Source of the DNA: Clostridioides difficile
Lineage (GTDB): Bacteria; Bacillota; Clostridia; Peptostreptococcales; Peptostreptococcaceae
NCBI RefSeq assembly: GCF_900243075.1
Contig: NZ_OEZH01000112.1
Location: forward strand, 30,002-94,001
DNA length: 64,000 bases
Reading direction: 5' to 3'
Program-made: the position numbers and the translations under genes
Shown: piece after piece, positions 18,002 to 27,561 of the stretch
Position numbering within the stretch: the first letter of the stretch is position 1
How the letters are laid out: each line of letters opens with the position of its first letter
The notes under the pieces: generated by a model
The model's input: the letters and a program-made list of their open reading frames with translations, nothing else
Told to the model about the DNA's origin: nothing
The model's database searches: none

Positions 18002-18910
18002 TTACCCCCCAATCTTAGTATTGAAATTACTTGCTTCAAACAGGTTTTTTATTTCTTCTAGTTTTTCTTCAGTTGGTCTTTGTAATTCTTCTCCTTCATA
18101 CTTTTTATAAATTTTATCATACTTATGCTTACCAATATTATGATATGGAAGAAGACTTACTGCTTTTATATTCAAAGGCTTTAAAAACTCTATCATTTTT
18201 TTAACCTCTAAATTTTCATCATCTACATTTACTCCTACAATTAATGGTATTCTTATATTTATATTGGCTCCTAATTCACTCAAAATCTTAACATTTTTCA
18301 GTATTAAATCATTTGACTTTCCTGTAAATTTTATGTGTTTTTCTTCATCAATAAGCTTAATATCATATAAGAACAAGTCTGCACACTTCGCAACTCTTTC
18401 ATAATTTTCTGACTTTGCATAACCACAGGTATCAATTGCTACATGAATTCCCTTTGACTTGCACATGTTTATTACTCCACAAATAAAATCCATGTCTTGA
18501 GCCATTACTTCTCCACCTGATAAAGTTACTCCACCACCTGATTCTTCATAAAAAATTCTATCCTTCTCTATCTCTTTAACTAAGTCTCTTACAGAATACT
18601 CTTGACCAACAATCTCTCTTGCATTGTTTACACAATAGTCTAAACAAGTTTCACAAAACTCACACTTCTCTTGGTCTAGACATATTTTTGTTTCACCTTT
18701 ATAAATTGCTTTATGAGGACATATATTTATACATGCTTCACACTTTGAACATCTTTCTTCATTATACAAAACTTGTTTTGTATATGTTTGGCTCTCTGGA
18801 TTATGACACCAAACACATTCAAGTGGACACCCTTTAAAAAAAACTGTGCTTCTTATCCCTGGTCCATCATGTATGCTACATTTTTGTAAGTTTATAACTA
18901 ATGGATTCAT
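18002..18910 (-). CDS. hypE: radical SAM activating enzyme for HypD
   Basis: A 302-aa glycyl-radical-enzyme activase that uses S-adenosylmethionine to place the radical on HypD. The radical SAM cluster motif is CPLECVWC (CxxxCxxC). It is followed by two ferredoxin-like clusters, CSKCEACINICP and CEFCETCLDYC, as in the group of activases with extra 4Fe-4S centres. SGGEVMAQ is the SAM-binding GGE motif. It is the first gene of the hypE-hypD pair and ends four bases before hypD starts, so the hypD ribosome binding site overlaps its 3' end. Confidence 0.93.
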   Translation of the reverse strand: MNPLVINLQKCSIHDGPGIRSTVFFKGCPLECVWCHNPESQTYTKQVLYNEERCSKCEACINICPHKAIYKGETKICLDQEKCEFCETCLDYCVNNAREIVGQEYSVRDLVKEIEKDRIFYEESGGGVTLSGGEVMAQDMDFICGVINMCKSKGIHVAIDTCGYAKSENYERVAKCADLFLYDIKLIDEEKHIKFTGKSNDLILKNVKILSELGANINIRIPLIVGVNVDDENLEVKKMIEFLKPLNIKAVSLLPYHNIGKHKYDKIYKKYEGEELQRPTEEKLEEIKNLFEASNFNTKIGG

Positions 18911-18968
18911 AATTTTTCACCCCTAAATAATATCCATTCCATTTTTTCATCTTTATGTAATTCATCTC

Positions 18969-18985
18969 CATAGATTATATCTATG
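18969..18985. repeat. perfect palindrome in the hypE leader
   Basis: CATAGAT-TAT-ATCTATG is a perfect inverted repeat with seven-base arms, about 60 bases before the hypE start codon. It may be an operator or a small RNA hairpin. A weak promoter-like pair (TAGACA and TATTAT on the minus strand, about 18997-19030) lies upstream. The rest of 18911-19210 shows nothing recognisable. Confidence 0.4.
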
Positions 18986-19210
18986 AAAAGCATTTCTACA
19001 ATTACATAATACTATATTTGTTATTATTTTGTCTATATATTTTTAGTAATATTAAAAAATTTTATTTTGTTATGATATTTATATTGTTTTTGTAAATTAA
19101 ATTTAAATACTTATTAAATTTATTTTTATAAGTAAATATAGCAATAATCCATAAACAATATATTATTTTAGTTAATTTAGATATATATACTATAAAAATT
19201 AAATAAAAAT

Positions 19211-19238
19211 AGAGACTACACTTTACCATGTAGTCTCT
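19211..19238 (-). terminator. terminator downstream of htrA
   Basis: AGAGACTACA and TGTAGTCTCT form a ten-base stem with an eight-base loop, followed on the minus strand by ATTTTTATTT. Confidence 0.8.
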
Positions 19239-19254
19239 CTCCTTCTAGTCATAT

Positions 19255-20334
19255 TTAGAAATTCACATTTATAGTTACTGCTTTTCCGCCTCTATTTACT
19301 GTGATTTTTGTACTAGCACCTTTTGAGAAAGTATATAACTTTTTATTTAAGTCATTCATACCTGTTATATTTGTATCTCCCACTTTAGTTATAATATCTC
19401 CTACTTTTATTCCAGATTTTTCTGCTGATGAACCAGATATTACTTCTGCAACATAAACACCTTTATCAGTGCTTAATTTTGTACCTGTAGCTGCTTCATA
19501 ATTTGATACATCTGTACCTTTTATACCTAAAGTTACTTTTTCATATTTTCCAGTTTTTATTACTTCTTCAACTATACTTTTAGCTGTATTAATTGGTATT
19601 GCAAATCCTAAACCTTCTGCTTGAGAAGCTTTTGCTGTATTTATACCAATTACTTGACCTTTTTGATTTAACAATGGTCCTCCACTATTTCCTGCATTTA
19701 TACTTGCATCAGTTTGTAATAAACCAGTCATATTAGTTTTGTCTGTTTGTATAGTTCTATCTAATCCACTTATTATCCCTTGAGTAACTGTTTTTTGGAA
19801 ATCTAATCCAAGAGGATTACCTATTGCTATTGATATATCACCAACTTTTACTTTATCACTATCAGCAAATTCTGCTGGTGTTAGCCCAGTTTTATCAACT
19901 TTAACTATAGCCAAATCAAGTTGTTGGTCAAACCATACTACTTTACCTGAAGTTGTTGAACCGTCATTGAATAGTACATTTACACTTGTAGCTTGACCAT
20001 CTGATATAACATGAGAATTAGTAAGTATATATCCATTTGAATCAACTATGATTCCAGTTCCTACACCTTGTGTTTCAGTTGGAATTGCAAACATATTATT
20101 AGTATCAACACTAGTTGTCGTAATACCTACAACAGATGGTGTGGCCTTTTCTGCAACTGCTTGATAAATATTTTGACTCTTACCATCATCATTTACGACT
20201 ATTGGTGTAGAATTTGCCGCAGACTTACTTCCTAAATTATCCTTAACTAAAATTATTGTTAGTAAACTACTAAGTACTGAGCTTATTATAGCGACTAATA
20301 TTACTAAACTGATACCTTTCTTTCTTCTTGACAT
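19255..20334 (-). CDS. htrA: HtrA-like serine protease (DegP family)
   Basis: A 359-aa membrane-anchored protease for quality control of exported proteins. One N-terminal membrane segment (about residues 8-30) is followed by a trypsin-like domain with His in TNSHVISDG, Asp in DLAIVKVD and Ser in GNSGGPLL, then one PDZ domain (about 260-350). The start is set at MSRRKKG, six bases after GGGAGTGG; the longer frame to 20397 has no ribosome binding site of its own. It is monocistronic, with terminators on both sides. Confidence 0.92.
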   Translation of the reverse strand: MSRRKKGISLVILVAIISSVLSSLLTIILVKDNLGSKSAANSTPIVVNDDGKSQNIYQAVAEKATPSVVGITTTSVDTNNMFAIPTETQGVGTGIIVDSNGYILTNSHVISDGQATSVNVLFNDGSTTSGKVVWFDQQLDLAIVKVDKTGLTPAEFADSDKVKVGDISIAIGNPLGLDFQKTVTQGIISGLDRTIQTDKTNMTGLLQTDASINAGNSGGPLLNQKGQVIGINTAKASQAEGLGFAIPINTAKSIVEEVIKTGKYEKVTLGIKGTDVSNYEAATGTKLSTDKGVYVAEVISGSSAEKSGIKVGDIITKVGDTNITGMNDLNKKLYTFSKGASTKITVNRGGKAVTINVNF

Positions 20335-20402
20335 CTCATACCACTCCCTATCTAATATAATATAAATTATCAAAATATATTTTTCCCAATTTTTCATAAA
20401 AA

Positions 20403-20448
20403 AATGAAATCATCTATTTTGAGTAAACTCCTTTTCGATGATTTCATT
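20403..20448 (-). terminator. terminator downstream of pgi
   Basis: AATGAAATCATC and GATGATTTCATT form a 12-base stem followed on the minus strand by a run of T residues. Confidence 0.8.
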
Positions 20449-20487
20449 ATATTATTTTAATCTTAATTAAACCTTAACTATTTAAAA

Positions 20488-21837
20488 TTATTTAAGTCTT
20501 TTTTCTAATTCTTCCTTTTCTTTTTCATAACCTGGTTTTCCTAGTAAAGCAAACATATTTTTCTTATAAGCTTCTACTCCTGGCTGGTCAAATGGATTAA
20601 CTCCCAATAAATATCCACTTATTCCACAAGCTTTTTCAAAGAAATACACTAAATATCCAAAATTATACTCATCTAATTGAGGTATATTTATTACTAAATT
20701 AGGTACTTTTCCATCTGTATGAGCTAATAGAGTTCCTTCAAAAGCTTTATGATTAACAAAATCTACAGTCTTACCTGCTAGATAGTTTAAACCATCTAAA
20801 TCTACTTCCTCTGAATCTATAGTTATACTTCTCTTACAGTTTTCAACATTAAGTACTGTTTCAAATAAGATTCTTTTTCCATCTTGTATGTATTGCCCCA
20901 TAGAATGTAAATCTGTTGAGAAATCTACAGAAGCAGGGAATAAACCTTTGTTTTCTTTCCCTTCACTTTCTCCATAAAGCTGTTTCCACCACTCACTTAC
21001 ATAATGTAATTGAGGTTCGTAGTTAACCAATAGTTCTACATCTTTTCCTTTTCTATGTAAAATTGTTCTAGCAACAGCATATCTATAACTATCATTACTT
21101 TTTAAATCAGAATTTTGAAATGCTTCTCTAGCATCATTTGCACCTTTCATCATAGCATCAATATCAAGTCCTGCAGCAGCAATAGGAAGTAATCCAACTG
21201 CTGTCAATACAGAGAAACGACCACCTACATCATCTGGTATTACAAAAGTCTCATACCCTTCTTCTGTAGCTAACTGTCTAAGTGCACCTTTACTTGAATC
21301 TGTTGTTGCATAAATTCTATTTCTCGCTTCTTCTTTACCATACTTTTTCTCTAAGTAATCTTTAAATATTCTAAAAGCAAGAGCTGGTTCTGTAGTAGTC
21401 CCTGATTTAGATATTACATTTACAGAAATATCCTTTCCTTCAATTATATCTAATAAATCCATAATGTATGTTGAGCTTATATTATGTCCTACAAAATATA
21501 CTTCTGGAGCCTTTCTTTGTTCTTTTTTAAGTCCATTTCTAAAAGAGTGACTTACCATGTCTATAGCAGCCCTTGAACCTAAATAAGAACCTCCTATGCC
21601 TATTACTAAAAGAACATCTGAGTCTGATTTTATCTTTTCAGCAGATTTTTTTATTCTATCAAACTCTTCCTTATCATAATTTTTAGGAAGGTCTACCCAT
21701 CCTAAAAAAGTATTTCCTAAACCAGTTTTATTATGTAACATGTTGTGTGCAACATCTACATATGGTTGCATGACATCTATTTCGTTTTGACAAAAAAACT
21801 CTGTAGCTTTACTATAATCAAAATTTATTTTTCCCAT
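20488..21837 (-). CDS. pgi: glucose-6-phosphate isomerase
   Basis: A 449-aa cytosolic enzyme that interconverts glucose 6-phosphate and fructose 6-phosphate. Family motifs are present: [23 protein letters not shown] for phosphate binding, and [16 protein letters not shown]. The length is that of the short clostridial and Bacillus form. AGAGGGA precedes the ATG. It is a single-gene unit with a terminator on the 3' side. Confidence 0.96.
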   Translation of the reverse strand: MGKINFDYSKATEFFCQNEIDVMQPYVDVAHNMLHNKTGLGNTFLGWVDLPKNYDKEEFDRIKKSAEKIKSDSDVLLVIGIGGSYLGSRAAIDMVSHSFRNGLKKEQRKAPEVYFVGHNISSTYIMDLLDIIEGKDISVNVISKSGTTTEPALAFRIFKDYLEKKYGKEEARNRIYATTDSSKGALRQLATEEGYETFVIPDDVGGRFSVLTAVGLLPIAAAGLDIDAMMKGANDAREAFQNSDLKSNDSYRYAVARTILHRKGKDVELLVNYEPQLHYVSEWWKQLYGESEGKENKGLFPASVDFSTDLHSMGQYIQDGKRILFETVLNVENCKRSITIDSEEVDLDGLNYLAGKTVDFVNHKAFEGTLLAHTDGKVPNLVINIPQLDEYNFGYLVYFFEKACGISGYLLGVNPFDQPGVEAYKKNMFALLGKPGYEKEKEELEKRLK

Positions 21838-22017
21838 TTAAATCCCTCTTTTCAGCATATTCGTTTTAAAGAGATTATAACACAAAATATGGGTGTTTTT
21901 TTTAAAAGTTTACCACAAAATCATACATACATCATCATTCATTGCCAGGAAATCGATTCTTCTAAATATTATAACTATCTATAAATTATAAATTTTTAAT
22001 TAAATAAATTACAAAAA

Positions 22018-22052
22018 AAGAAACTCTAAACATATGATTTAGAATTTCTTTT
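22018..22052 (-). terminator. terminator downstream of the Na/Pi cotransporter gene
   Basis: AAAGAAACTCTAAA and TTTAGAATTTCTTT pair with one mismatch and are followed on the minus strand by seven T residues. Confidence 0.7.
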
Positions 22053-22099
22053 TATTTATTTTCTAATTTAATTCCTATATTATTTTAAATTAATTATTT

Positions 22100-23728
22100 T
22101 TAATCATTACCTAATCTCTTCGCTATAACTTGTTGTGCTATGTTGACAGCATGGTCAGATATTCTCTCTAGATTACTTATTACATCTAAATAAATAACCC
22201 CATTTTCTATACTGCATAAATTATTATTCAATCTATACATATGATTGGCTCTACAAGATTTCTCCATTATATCAACTTGCTCTTCAATTTTTATAACTTT
22301 ACAAGCCAAATCTACATTATCAGTTCTCATTGATTCTAATGCATAAGTATATGCTGAAACAACTCTATTATACATAACATCAAGTTCAGATTGTCCCTCT
22401 TCAGAGAAAGAAATATTTGAATCTATTGCAACTTGTGACAATTCAGCTATATTTTTAGCATGGTCACCAATTCTCTCTATATCATTGACTGTATTAAACA
22501 AGGTATCTACAACTTCTCTTGAATCATCATCTAAAGGAGCTTTTGAAAGTTTAAGTAAGTAATTCAAAATTGCTTTTTGTAAATCATTGATTAATTTCTC
22601 TCGTCTATATGTCTTGTCTATTTTTTCGGTTGAATGTTCTACTAAAGCTTCCATAGATGCATTTAAACTTTCCTTAGCCTTTTCACCCATACGAAGTGCT
22701 TCTTTTATTGTATTTGCAAGAGCTATAGAAGGAGTTTCTATCATTCTATCGTCTATATATTTAATAGTTTTAGTTTCATCTTCATCTATGTCACCTACTT
22801 TATCAGGAACAAGTTTTATAGCTAGTTTTATGATAAGACTTGTAAATGGTAAAAGTATTAAGACAGATATTATATTAAACAATGTATGTGTATTAGCTAT
22901 TTGTCTTGCAACATTACTTGGGTCCCAACTTGTAACCAAGCTTACTACTGGTTTATTCAATAATATTAAGAATATCACAGTTCCTAAAACATTAAAGATT
23001 AGATGCATCATAGCTGCTCTTCGTGCATTTTTGTTGGCACCAATACTCGATAACAGTGAAGTTACACATGTACCAATATTTTGACCATAAAGAATTGGTA
23101 GCGCTGCTGATAATGGTACTAGACCTTCTGCTGCCAGTGCAACCAACATACCCATAGATGCACTTGAACTTTGTATTATTGCTGTAATACCAAATCCCAA
23201 TAATAATCCAAGTAGTGGATATCTACCAAATGTGACAAGTAAATCAGTAAATCCTTGATAATCTCTTAATGGTTCCACTGCCATCTTCATAAAATCCATA
23301 CCTGTAAATAATATACCAAAACCTATAAGTATTTCAGCTATATTTTTTATCCTAGGCTTATTTCCAAATAAATAAAGTATGATACCTATACCTAATGCTA
23401 CTGGAGCCATCCCAGTTAAGTCAAAAGATACCAATTGGGCTGTAACAGTAGTACCTATGTTAGCACCCATTATAACCCCAATTGCCTGTTTTAACGTCAT
23501 TATTCCAGCATTTACGAAACCAACAACCATTACAGTAGTAGCACTTGAACTTTGTATTACTGCTGTAACTCCTGTACCTACCAAAACTCCCATAAATAGG
23601 TTACTAGTAAGTAATTTTATTATCTTTTTTAGCTTTGTCCCAGCAGATTTTTGAAGACCTTCTCCCATAAGGTTCATACCATATAAGAACAGACCTAATC
23701 CACCCATTAGACTTATTATAATGTTCAA
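22100..23728 (-). CDS. Na/Pi cotransporter family protein with PhoU-like domain
   Basis: A 542-aa membrane protein. The N-terminal half carries two inverted Na/Pi repeats with the QSSSATTVMVVG and QSSSASMGMLVAL motifs that bind sodium and phosphate. The C-terminal 200 residues are a PhoU-like helical bundle with two repeats ending in ERIGDHAKNIAE and ERISDHAVNIAQ. It probably moves phosphate with sodium, either in or out. The start is a TTG seven bases after GGAGG. It is not next to pst genes here. Confidence 0.9.
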   Translation of the reverse strand: MNIIISLMGGLGLFLYGMNLMGEGLQKSAGTKLKKIIKLLTSNLFMGVLVGTGVTAVIQSSSATTVMVVGFVNAGIMTLKQAIGVIMGANIGTTVTAQLVSFDLTGMAPVALGIGIILYLFGNKPRIKNIAEILIGFGILFTGMDFMKMAVEPLRDYQGFTDLLVTFGRYPLLGLLLGFGITAIIQSSSASMGMLVALAAEGLVPLSAALPILYGQNIGTCVTSLLSSIGANKNARRAAMMHLIFNVLGTVIFLILLNKPVVSLVTSWDPSNVARQIANTHTLFNIISVLILLPFTSLIIKLAIKLVPDKVGDIDEDETKTIKYIDDRMIETPSIALANTIKEALRMGEKAKESLNASMEALVEHSTEKIDKTYRREKLINDLQKAILNYLLKLSKAPLDDDSREVVDTLFNTVNDIERIGDHAKNIAELSQVAIDSNISFSEEGQSELDVMYNRVVSAYTYALESMRTDNVDLACKVIKIEEQVDIMEKSCRANHMYRLNNNLCSIENGVIYLDVISNLERISDHAVNIAQQVIAKRLGND

Positions 23729-23851
23729 ATTATTTCCTCCTTGTAAAGAGATTACTGTATCTAAAAATTTTATAACCTATTGTATTTTATCAAATTATAG
23801 GAGCTATAATGTTAAATTCATGTTAAATATTAAAAAATCATTAAGTTTATG

Positions 23852-25456
23852 TTAAATTTTTGTATTATTAGTGTATTTTTGTATTATTTTTTCTGCACAT
23901 TTTATACCATCAACTGCTGCTGTGACTATTCCACCTGCATATCCAGCACCTTCACCACATGGATATAAATTCTTAATACTTATTGATTCTAAAGTATTTT
24001 CATCTCTTACTATTCTTATTGGTGATGATGACCTAGTTTCTACTCCAGTTAAAACAGCATCATACATTGCAAATCCGTTCAATTTCTTATCAAGAGATAT
24101 GAATGCTTCTCTCATAGTCTCTGTTACAAAGCTAGGCAAACATTCGCTTAAATTTGTAAGTGTATATCCAGGTCTATATGATGGCTCAACACTTCCTAAA
24201 TTTGTAGAAGTTTTATTATTGATAAAATCTCCGACAAGCTGGACTGGTGCATTATAATTTTTTCCACCTAATTCAAAAGCCAATTTTTCATATTTTTGTT
24301 GGAAATGTACACCTGCTAGTGGATTATCACTATTAAAATCTTCTGGAGTTACATTTACTAAGAATGCACTGTTTGCATTTACTTTATCTCTTGCATGTTC
24401 ACTCATACCATTTGTAACTATTTCAAAATCATTTGATGCAGATGCTATGACACTGCCTCCTGGACACATACAAAAAGTATATGCTGTTCTTCCATTTGAA
24501 ACATGCTCTATAAGTCTATAATCAGCAGCTCCTAATCTAGGATGGTTATAAAACTCCTTATACTGTGCTTTATTTATTAAATCTTGTGGATGCTCAATTC
24601 TAGCTCCTATTGCAAAAGGTTTCTGAATTATTTTTACACCTCTTGAATACAACATTTCATAAGTATCTCTTGCACTATGTCCGACGGCTAATATAATCGT
24701 ATCTGTATCTATTTTTTCAGTATCATTTATTATTATAGATTGTATAGAATCATTTGATACAACTATATCTGTCACTTTTGAATTAAACCTAACTTGACCA
24801 CCTAGATTTATTATTTCATTTCTTATATTTTTAACTACATTTTTTAATATATCTGTTCCAACATGTGGCTTATGTGAGTATAATATTTCATCTGGTGCTC
24901 CAAACTGAACCAATTCTTCTAATACTTTTCTACATCGTATATCTTTTATTCTAGTTGTAAGTTTCCCATCTGAAAAAGTTCCTGCTCCACCTTCTCCAAA
25001 CTGAACATTTGAATTATTTTTAAATTTTCTAGTTGTCCAAAAATCGCTTATATGTTTAGTTCTATTGTCTACATCAAGACCTCTTTCAAGTATGATTGGT
25101 TCATAACCCATTTGAGCTAAAATCAAACCTGCAAACAAACCAGCTGGTCCACTACCAATTACCAAAGGATTATTCTTTAATTTTTTATCACCCATGGTTA
25201 CATTTACATATCTAGTTTCCTTTATTTTTGTTACATCTTTTATTTTTGAGCTGAGTATTTTATTTTCATCTTTAACTTCTACATCTACAGAATAAACAAA
25301 CTCCATTTTTCCTTTTTTTCTAGCATCTATAGATTCTTTATATATACTATATTTGACTAAGTTTTTTTCTTTTATTCTTAGCTTCTTAAGTACAATATCT
25401 TTTAATAAAGATATATCTTTATCGATTCCAAGTTTTATATTAGATACTCTTAACAT
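23852..25456 (-). CDS. FAD-dependent oxidoreductase (NAD(P)/FAD dehydrogenase, uncharacterised family)
   Basis: A 534-aa flavoprotein. An N-terminal domain of about 90 residues precedes the FAD-binding Rossmann motif GSGPAGLFAGLILAQ, followed by FGEGGAGTFSDGKL and, at the end, YPCGEGAGYAGGIVTAAVDG. This is the family annotated as FAD-dependent protein or uncharacterised FAD dehydrogenase found across Firmicutes; its reaction is not known. The start is set at MLRVSN after GAGAGGAAA; the frame reaching 25558 would run through the upstream terminator and is rejected. Confidence 0.82.
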   Translation of the reverse strand: MLRVSNIKLGIDKDISLLKDIVLKKLRIKEKNLVKYSIYKESIDARKKGKMEFVYSVDVEVKDENKILSSKIKDVTKIKETRYVNVTMGDKKLKNNPLVIGSGPAGLFAGLILAQMGYEPIILERGLDVDNRTKHISDFWTTRKFKNNSNVQFGEGGAGTFSDGKLTTRIKDIRCRKVLEELVQFGAPDEILYSHKPHVGTDILKNVVKNIRNEIINLGGQVRFNSKVTDIVVSNDSIQSIIINDTEKIDTDTIILAVGHSARDTYEMLYSRGVKIIQKPFAIGARIEHPQDLINKAQYKEFYNHPRLGAADYRLIEHVSNGRTAYTFCMCPGGSVIASASNDFEIVTNGMSEHARDKVNANSAFLVNVTPEDFNSDNPLAGVHFQQKYEKLAFELGGKNYNAPVQLVGDFINNKTSTNLGSVEPSYRPGYTLTNLSECLPSFVTETMREAFISLDKKLNGFAMYDAVLTGVETRSSSPIRIVRDENTLESISIKNLYPCGEGAGYAGGIVTAAVDGIKCAEKIIQKYTNNTKI

Positions 25457-25483
25457 ATTGTTTTCCTCTCTTAGATTGTAATA

Positions 25484-25511
25484 TAAAAAAGCTAGGGTTA
25501 TTCCTAGCTTT
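25484..25511 (-). terminator. terminator overlapping the end of the upstream gene
   Basis: AAAGCTAGG and CCTAGCTTT form a nine-base stem with a six-base loop, followed by T residues on the minus strand. The stop codon of the upstream gene (25504-25506) lies inside the stem, so a ribosome at the end of that gene would disturb the hairpin. Confidence 0.75.
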
Positions 25512-25821
25512 CTACAAATATAACTTCTATATTCTCTTTTACTAGATTTTCTACCCAAATCTCGTCTAGCACAAAATTCTTTATTTTGTTTACAACAAGT
25601 GCTTTATCTAAATCTTTTTTCAAGTTTTTTACTAAGACCATTGCTTCAACTGACTTATTCAATCTTTTAACATACAGAGAATTAACTTTAATTAATACAA
25701 ACCTTAATTCACACACATATAATTCTTCACTACCTAAGGTAATTTCATCATCATATTCATACACATTAAATTCATACACATTTTCATAAGGTGTTATATT
25801 TTCTATTCCTACATAGTCCAT
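25504..25821 (-). CDS. hypothetical protein, 105 aa
   Basis: A small acidic soluble protein that I do not recognise. No signal peptide, membrane segment or known motif is visible. The sequence is rich in Val, Glu and Tyr and reads like an alpha/beta fold. It starts after AGAGGATA, four bases beyond the stop codon of the 121-aa gene, so the two form one operon. The terminator hairpin begins within its last codons. Confidence 0.7.
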   Translation of the reverse strand: MDYVGIENITPYENVYEFNVYEYDDEITLGSEELYVCELRFVLIKVNSLYVKRLNKSVEAMVLVKNLKKDLDKALVVNKIKNFVLDEIWVENLVKENIEVIFVES

Positions 25822-25825
25822 TTAT

Positions 25826-26191
25826 TTATCCTCTTTTAGTTATAAGACCTCTTATAACTTTCATGTTATTAAATACTTTTTCTAAGAAATTTTCTGCTTC
25901 TTCATTATCTAAAAGATTTATTTCAAGATTTTCGTTTTCTACAATACCTTTAGATTTACAGTACTCTTTAGCAATTTCTATTAGTTCATTTTTTTTATCC
26001 ATAGATAAATCAAACTCTTTATAGTCTATTATTATATATTGTTTGGTATCAGGTGATACACCATTGTTATATCCTATTTCTATATGATAAATAACTGCGT
26101 ATATTTCTTCTCCATTGTACACAGGTACCGCTGGGTTAGATTTTATAAAGTTCGTTGATACAGCAATTGCATTTCCTAAACTAAGACTCAT
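25826..26191 (-). CDS. hypothetical protein, 121 aa
   Basis: A small protein that I do not recognise. It lacks membrane segments and Cys pairs. The middle part (NGEEIYAVIYHIEIGYNN) looks like a beta hairpin and the C-terminal half is charged and helical. It has a good ribosome binding site (AAGAGGTAT) and is the first gene of a two-gene unit with the 105-aa protein. The SEC-C gene lies 80 bases away and is transcribed in the same direction. Confidence 0.7.
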   Translation of the reverse strand: MSLSLGNAIAVSTNFIKSNPAVPVYNGEEIYAVIYHIEIGYNNGVSPDTKQYIIIDYKEFDLSMDKKNELIEIAKEYCKSKGIVENENLEINLLDNEEAENFLEKVFNNMKVIRGLITKRG

Positions 26192-26271
26192 TATTAATAC
26201 CTCTTTCTAAACATTATACATATATTATACTATAGATTCTTTATCTATGACTTAAAGCTTTTTATAATTAA

Positions 26272-27309
26272 TTAAGATATTTTTAAATCTTTGTATCTCT
26301 TTCCTAGTGTACTAGAACTTATATCATATTTCTTTGATATTTGTACTTGAGTTATAGGTTGTCCTGCTTCTTTCTTAACATAATATTCAACAGCAGCTGC
26401 CCAACCATTTTCAGCTCCTTTTATATTTTCGTGATTTTTCTTATATTCATTCCAAAACTCTATACATGCTTCTATATTTTCTTTTTCTACATTTTCTTTA
26501 AGAGTATCTAAAACTTTACATTCTCCTTCAGCTAATTTATTTTCTGAATTAACTTTTGTATCATTCTTATCTCTTTCTCTCTTTAAGTATTCAGCTATAC
26601 TTGGGTCTAAAAGCTGTTGTATATACTTGTATAGTATATGTGTATGATAAATTAAGAAAGTCTTCATATCCTTGTATACATCTTGATATTGATTGAATAA
26701 ACTTATAATATCCTTTAAAATTATGTCTTTAACTTCATTTGATATACTTATAGTTACATCTATCAGTATGTTAGTTCCTTCAATATCAACTATTCTAGCT
26801 ATCATACAACTTCCGATTTTAAAGCCTCTTAGAAGTTTTACATCTTCTGTGTAAAGTTCATTTCCACTTAAACAATCTTTTAAGACTATTCTTCCAACAG
26901 AGACTTCTTTTACTTCATAGATACTTACATATGATTCAAATAGACTTTTTAATATTGATACTTCTGATTGACTTAAGTTTGCACCATTTTCTTCAAGAAA
27001 ACCAACTGTCATAACCTTTTTATTTTCCATTATGTGGTCTTGTATTAAATAAGTATTAAAAAATCTTTCAAATTTTTCATTTACACTATCATTTTGCATT
27101 ATATAAAACATTTCTTTAGCTTTTTCACATTCGTCTTTAAATTTATCCTGTCTTGAATAATCATATAACTTTGAATATAAATCTGTATATTGTTTTTGTG
27201 AAAGTTCAGTTTTTCTGCATGCTCTTTCTGAAACAATATCTTTATTTAAACAACATTTCTTGTATTTTTTGCCACTTCCACAAGGGCATAGCTCATTTCT
27301 CCCTAACAA
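26272..27309 (-). CDS. SEC-C zinc-binding domain protein with C-terminal helix-turn-helix
   Basis: A 345-aa protein. The N-terminus is a SEC-C zinc motif, GRNELCPCGSGKKYKKCC, the same short domain found at the end of SecA. The middle is a long helical region without known domain. The last 35 residues, including VQISKKYDISSSTLGKRYKDL, read as a helix-turn-helix. The start is set at TTG 27309, eight bases after GGGAGTGG; the GTG at 27321 overlaps that site. A TATAAT box lies at 27354-27359 on the minus strand. The function is unknown. Confidence 0.75.
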   Translation of the reverse strand: MLGRNELCPCGSGKKYKKCCLNKDIVSERACRKTELSQKQYTDLYSKLYDYSRQDKFKDECEKAKEMFYIMQNDSVNEKFERFFNTYLIQDHIMENKKVMTVGFLEENGANLSQSEVSILKSLFESYVSIYEVKEVSVGRIVLKDCLSGNELYTEDVKLLRGFKIGSCMIARIVDIEGTNILIDVTISISNEVKDIILKDIISLFNQYQDVYKDMKTFLIYHTHILYKYIQQLLDPSIAEYLKRERDKNDTKVNSENKLAEGECKVLDTLKENVEKENIEACIEFWNEYKKNHENIKGAENGWAAAVEYYVKKEAGQPITQVQISKKYDISSSTLGKRYKDLKIS

Positions 27310-27440
27310 TATGACTTCCACTCCCTTATTATTAAATTAAAGTACAATTTGTTATTATACCATTTTTTTATTAATCAATCTATAGTATAAGTAAATATTC
27401 TCTTAAATTCACTTATATTTTGGTACAATATATTAACTTT

Positions 27441-27505
27441 AATTAGGATTTCGATAAAATCACTAACAATCCCTCTTGTAGAAACGGATTATCGTAAAAC
27501 TAATT
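27441..27505. other. nested inverted repeat, possible structured RNA
   Basis: In the 240-base gap between the SEC-C gene and the pilus operon, AATTAG (27441) pairs with CTAATT (27500), and CGATAA (27452) pairs with TTATCG (27489). The two helices are separated by a five-by-five internal loop, with further pairing possible inside. No T-run follows on either strand, so it is not a plain terminator. Confidence 0.4.
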
Positions 27506-27561
27506 CCTCTATAAAATTTTATTAATTGATAATAGTTTTTTACTTTATCTATTCTTTTTTG

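Noticed and set aside
27441-27505. Pilus operon terminator
   Set aside because: The helices are broken by loops and no T-run follows on either strand; it is listed as a structured element instead.
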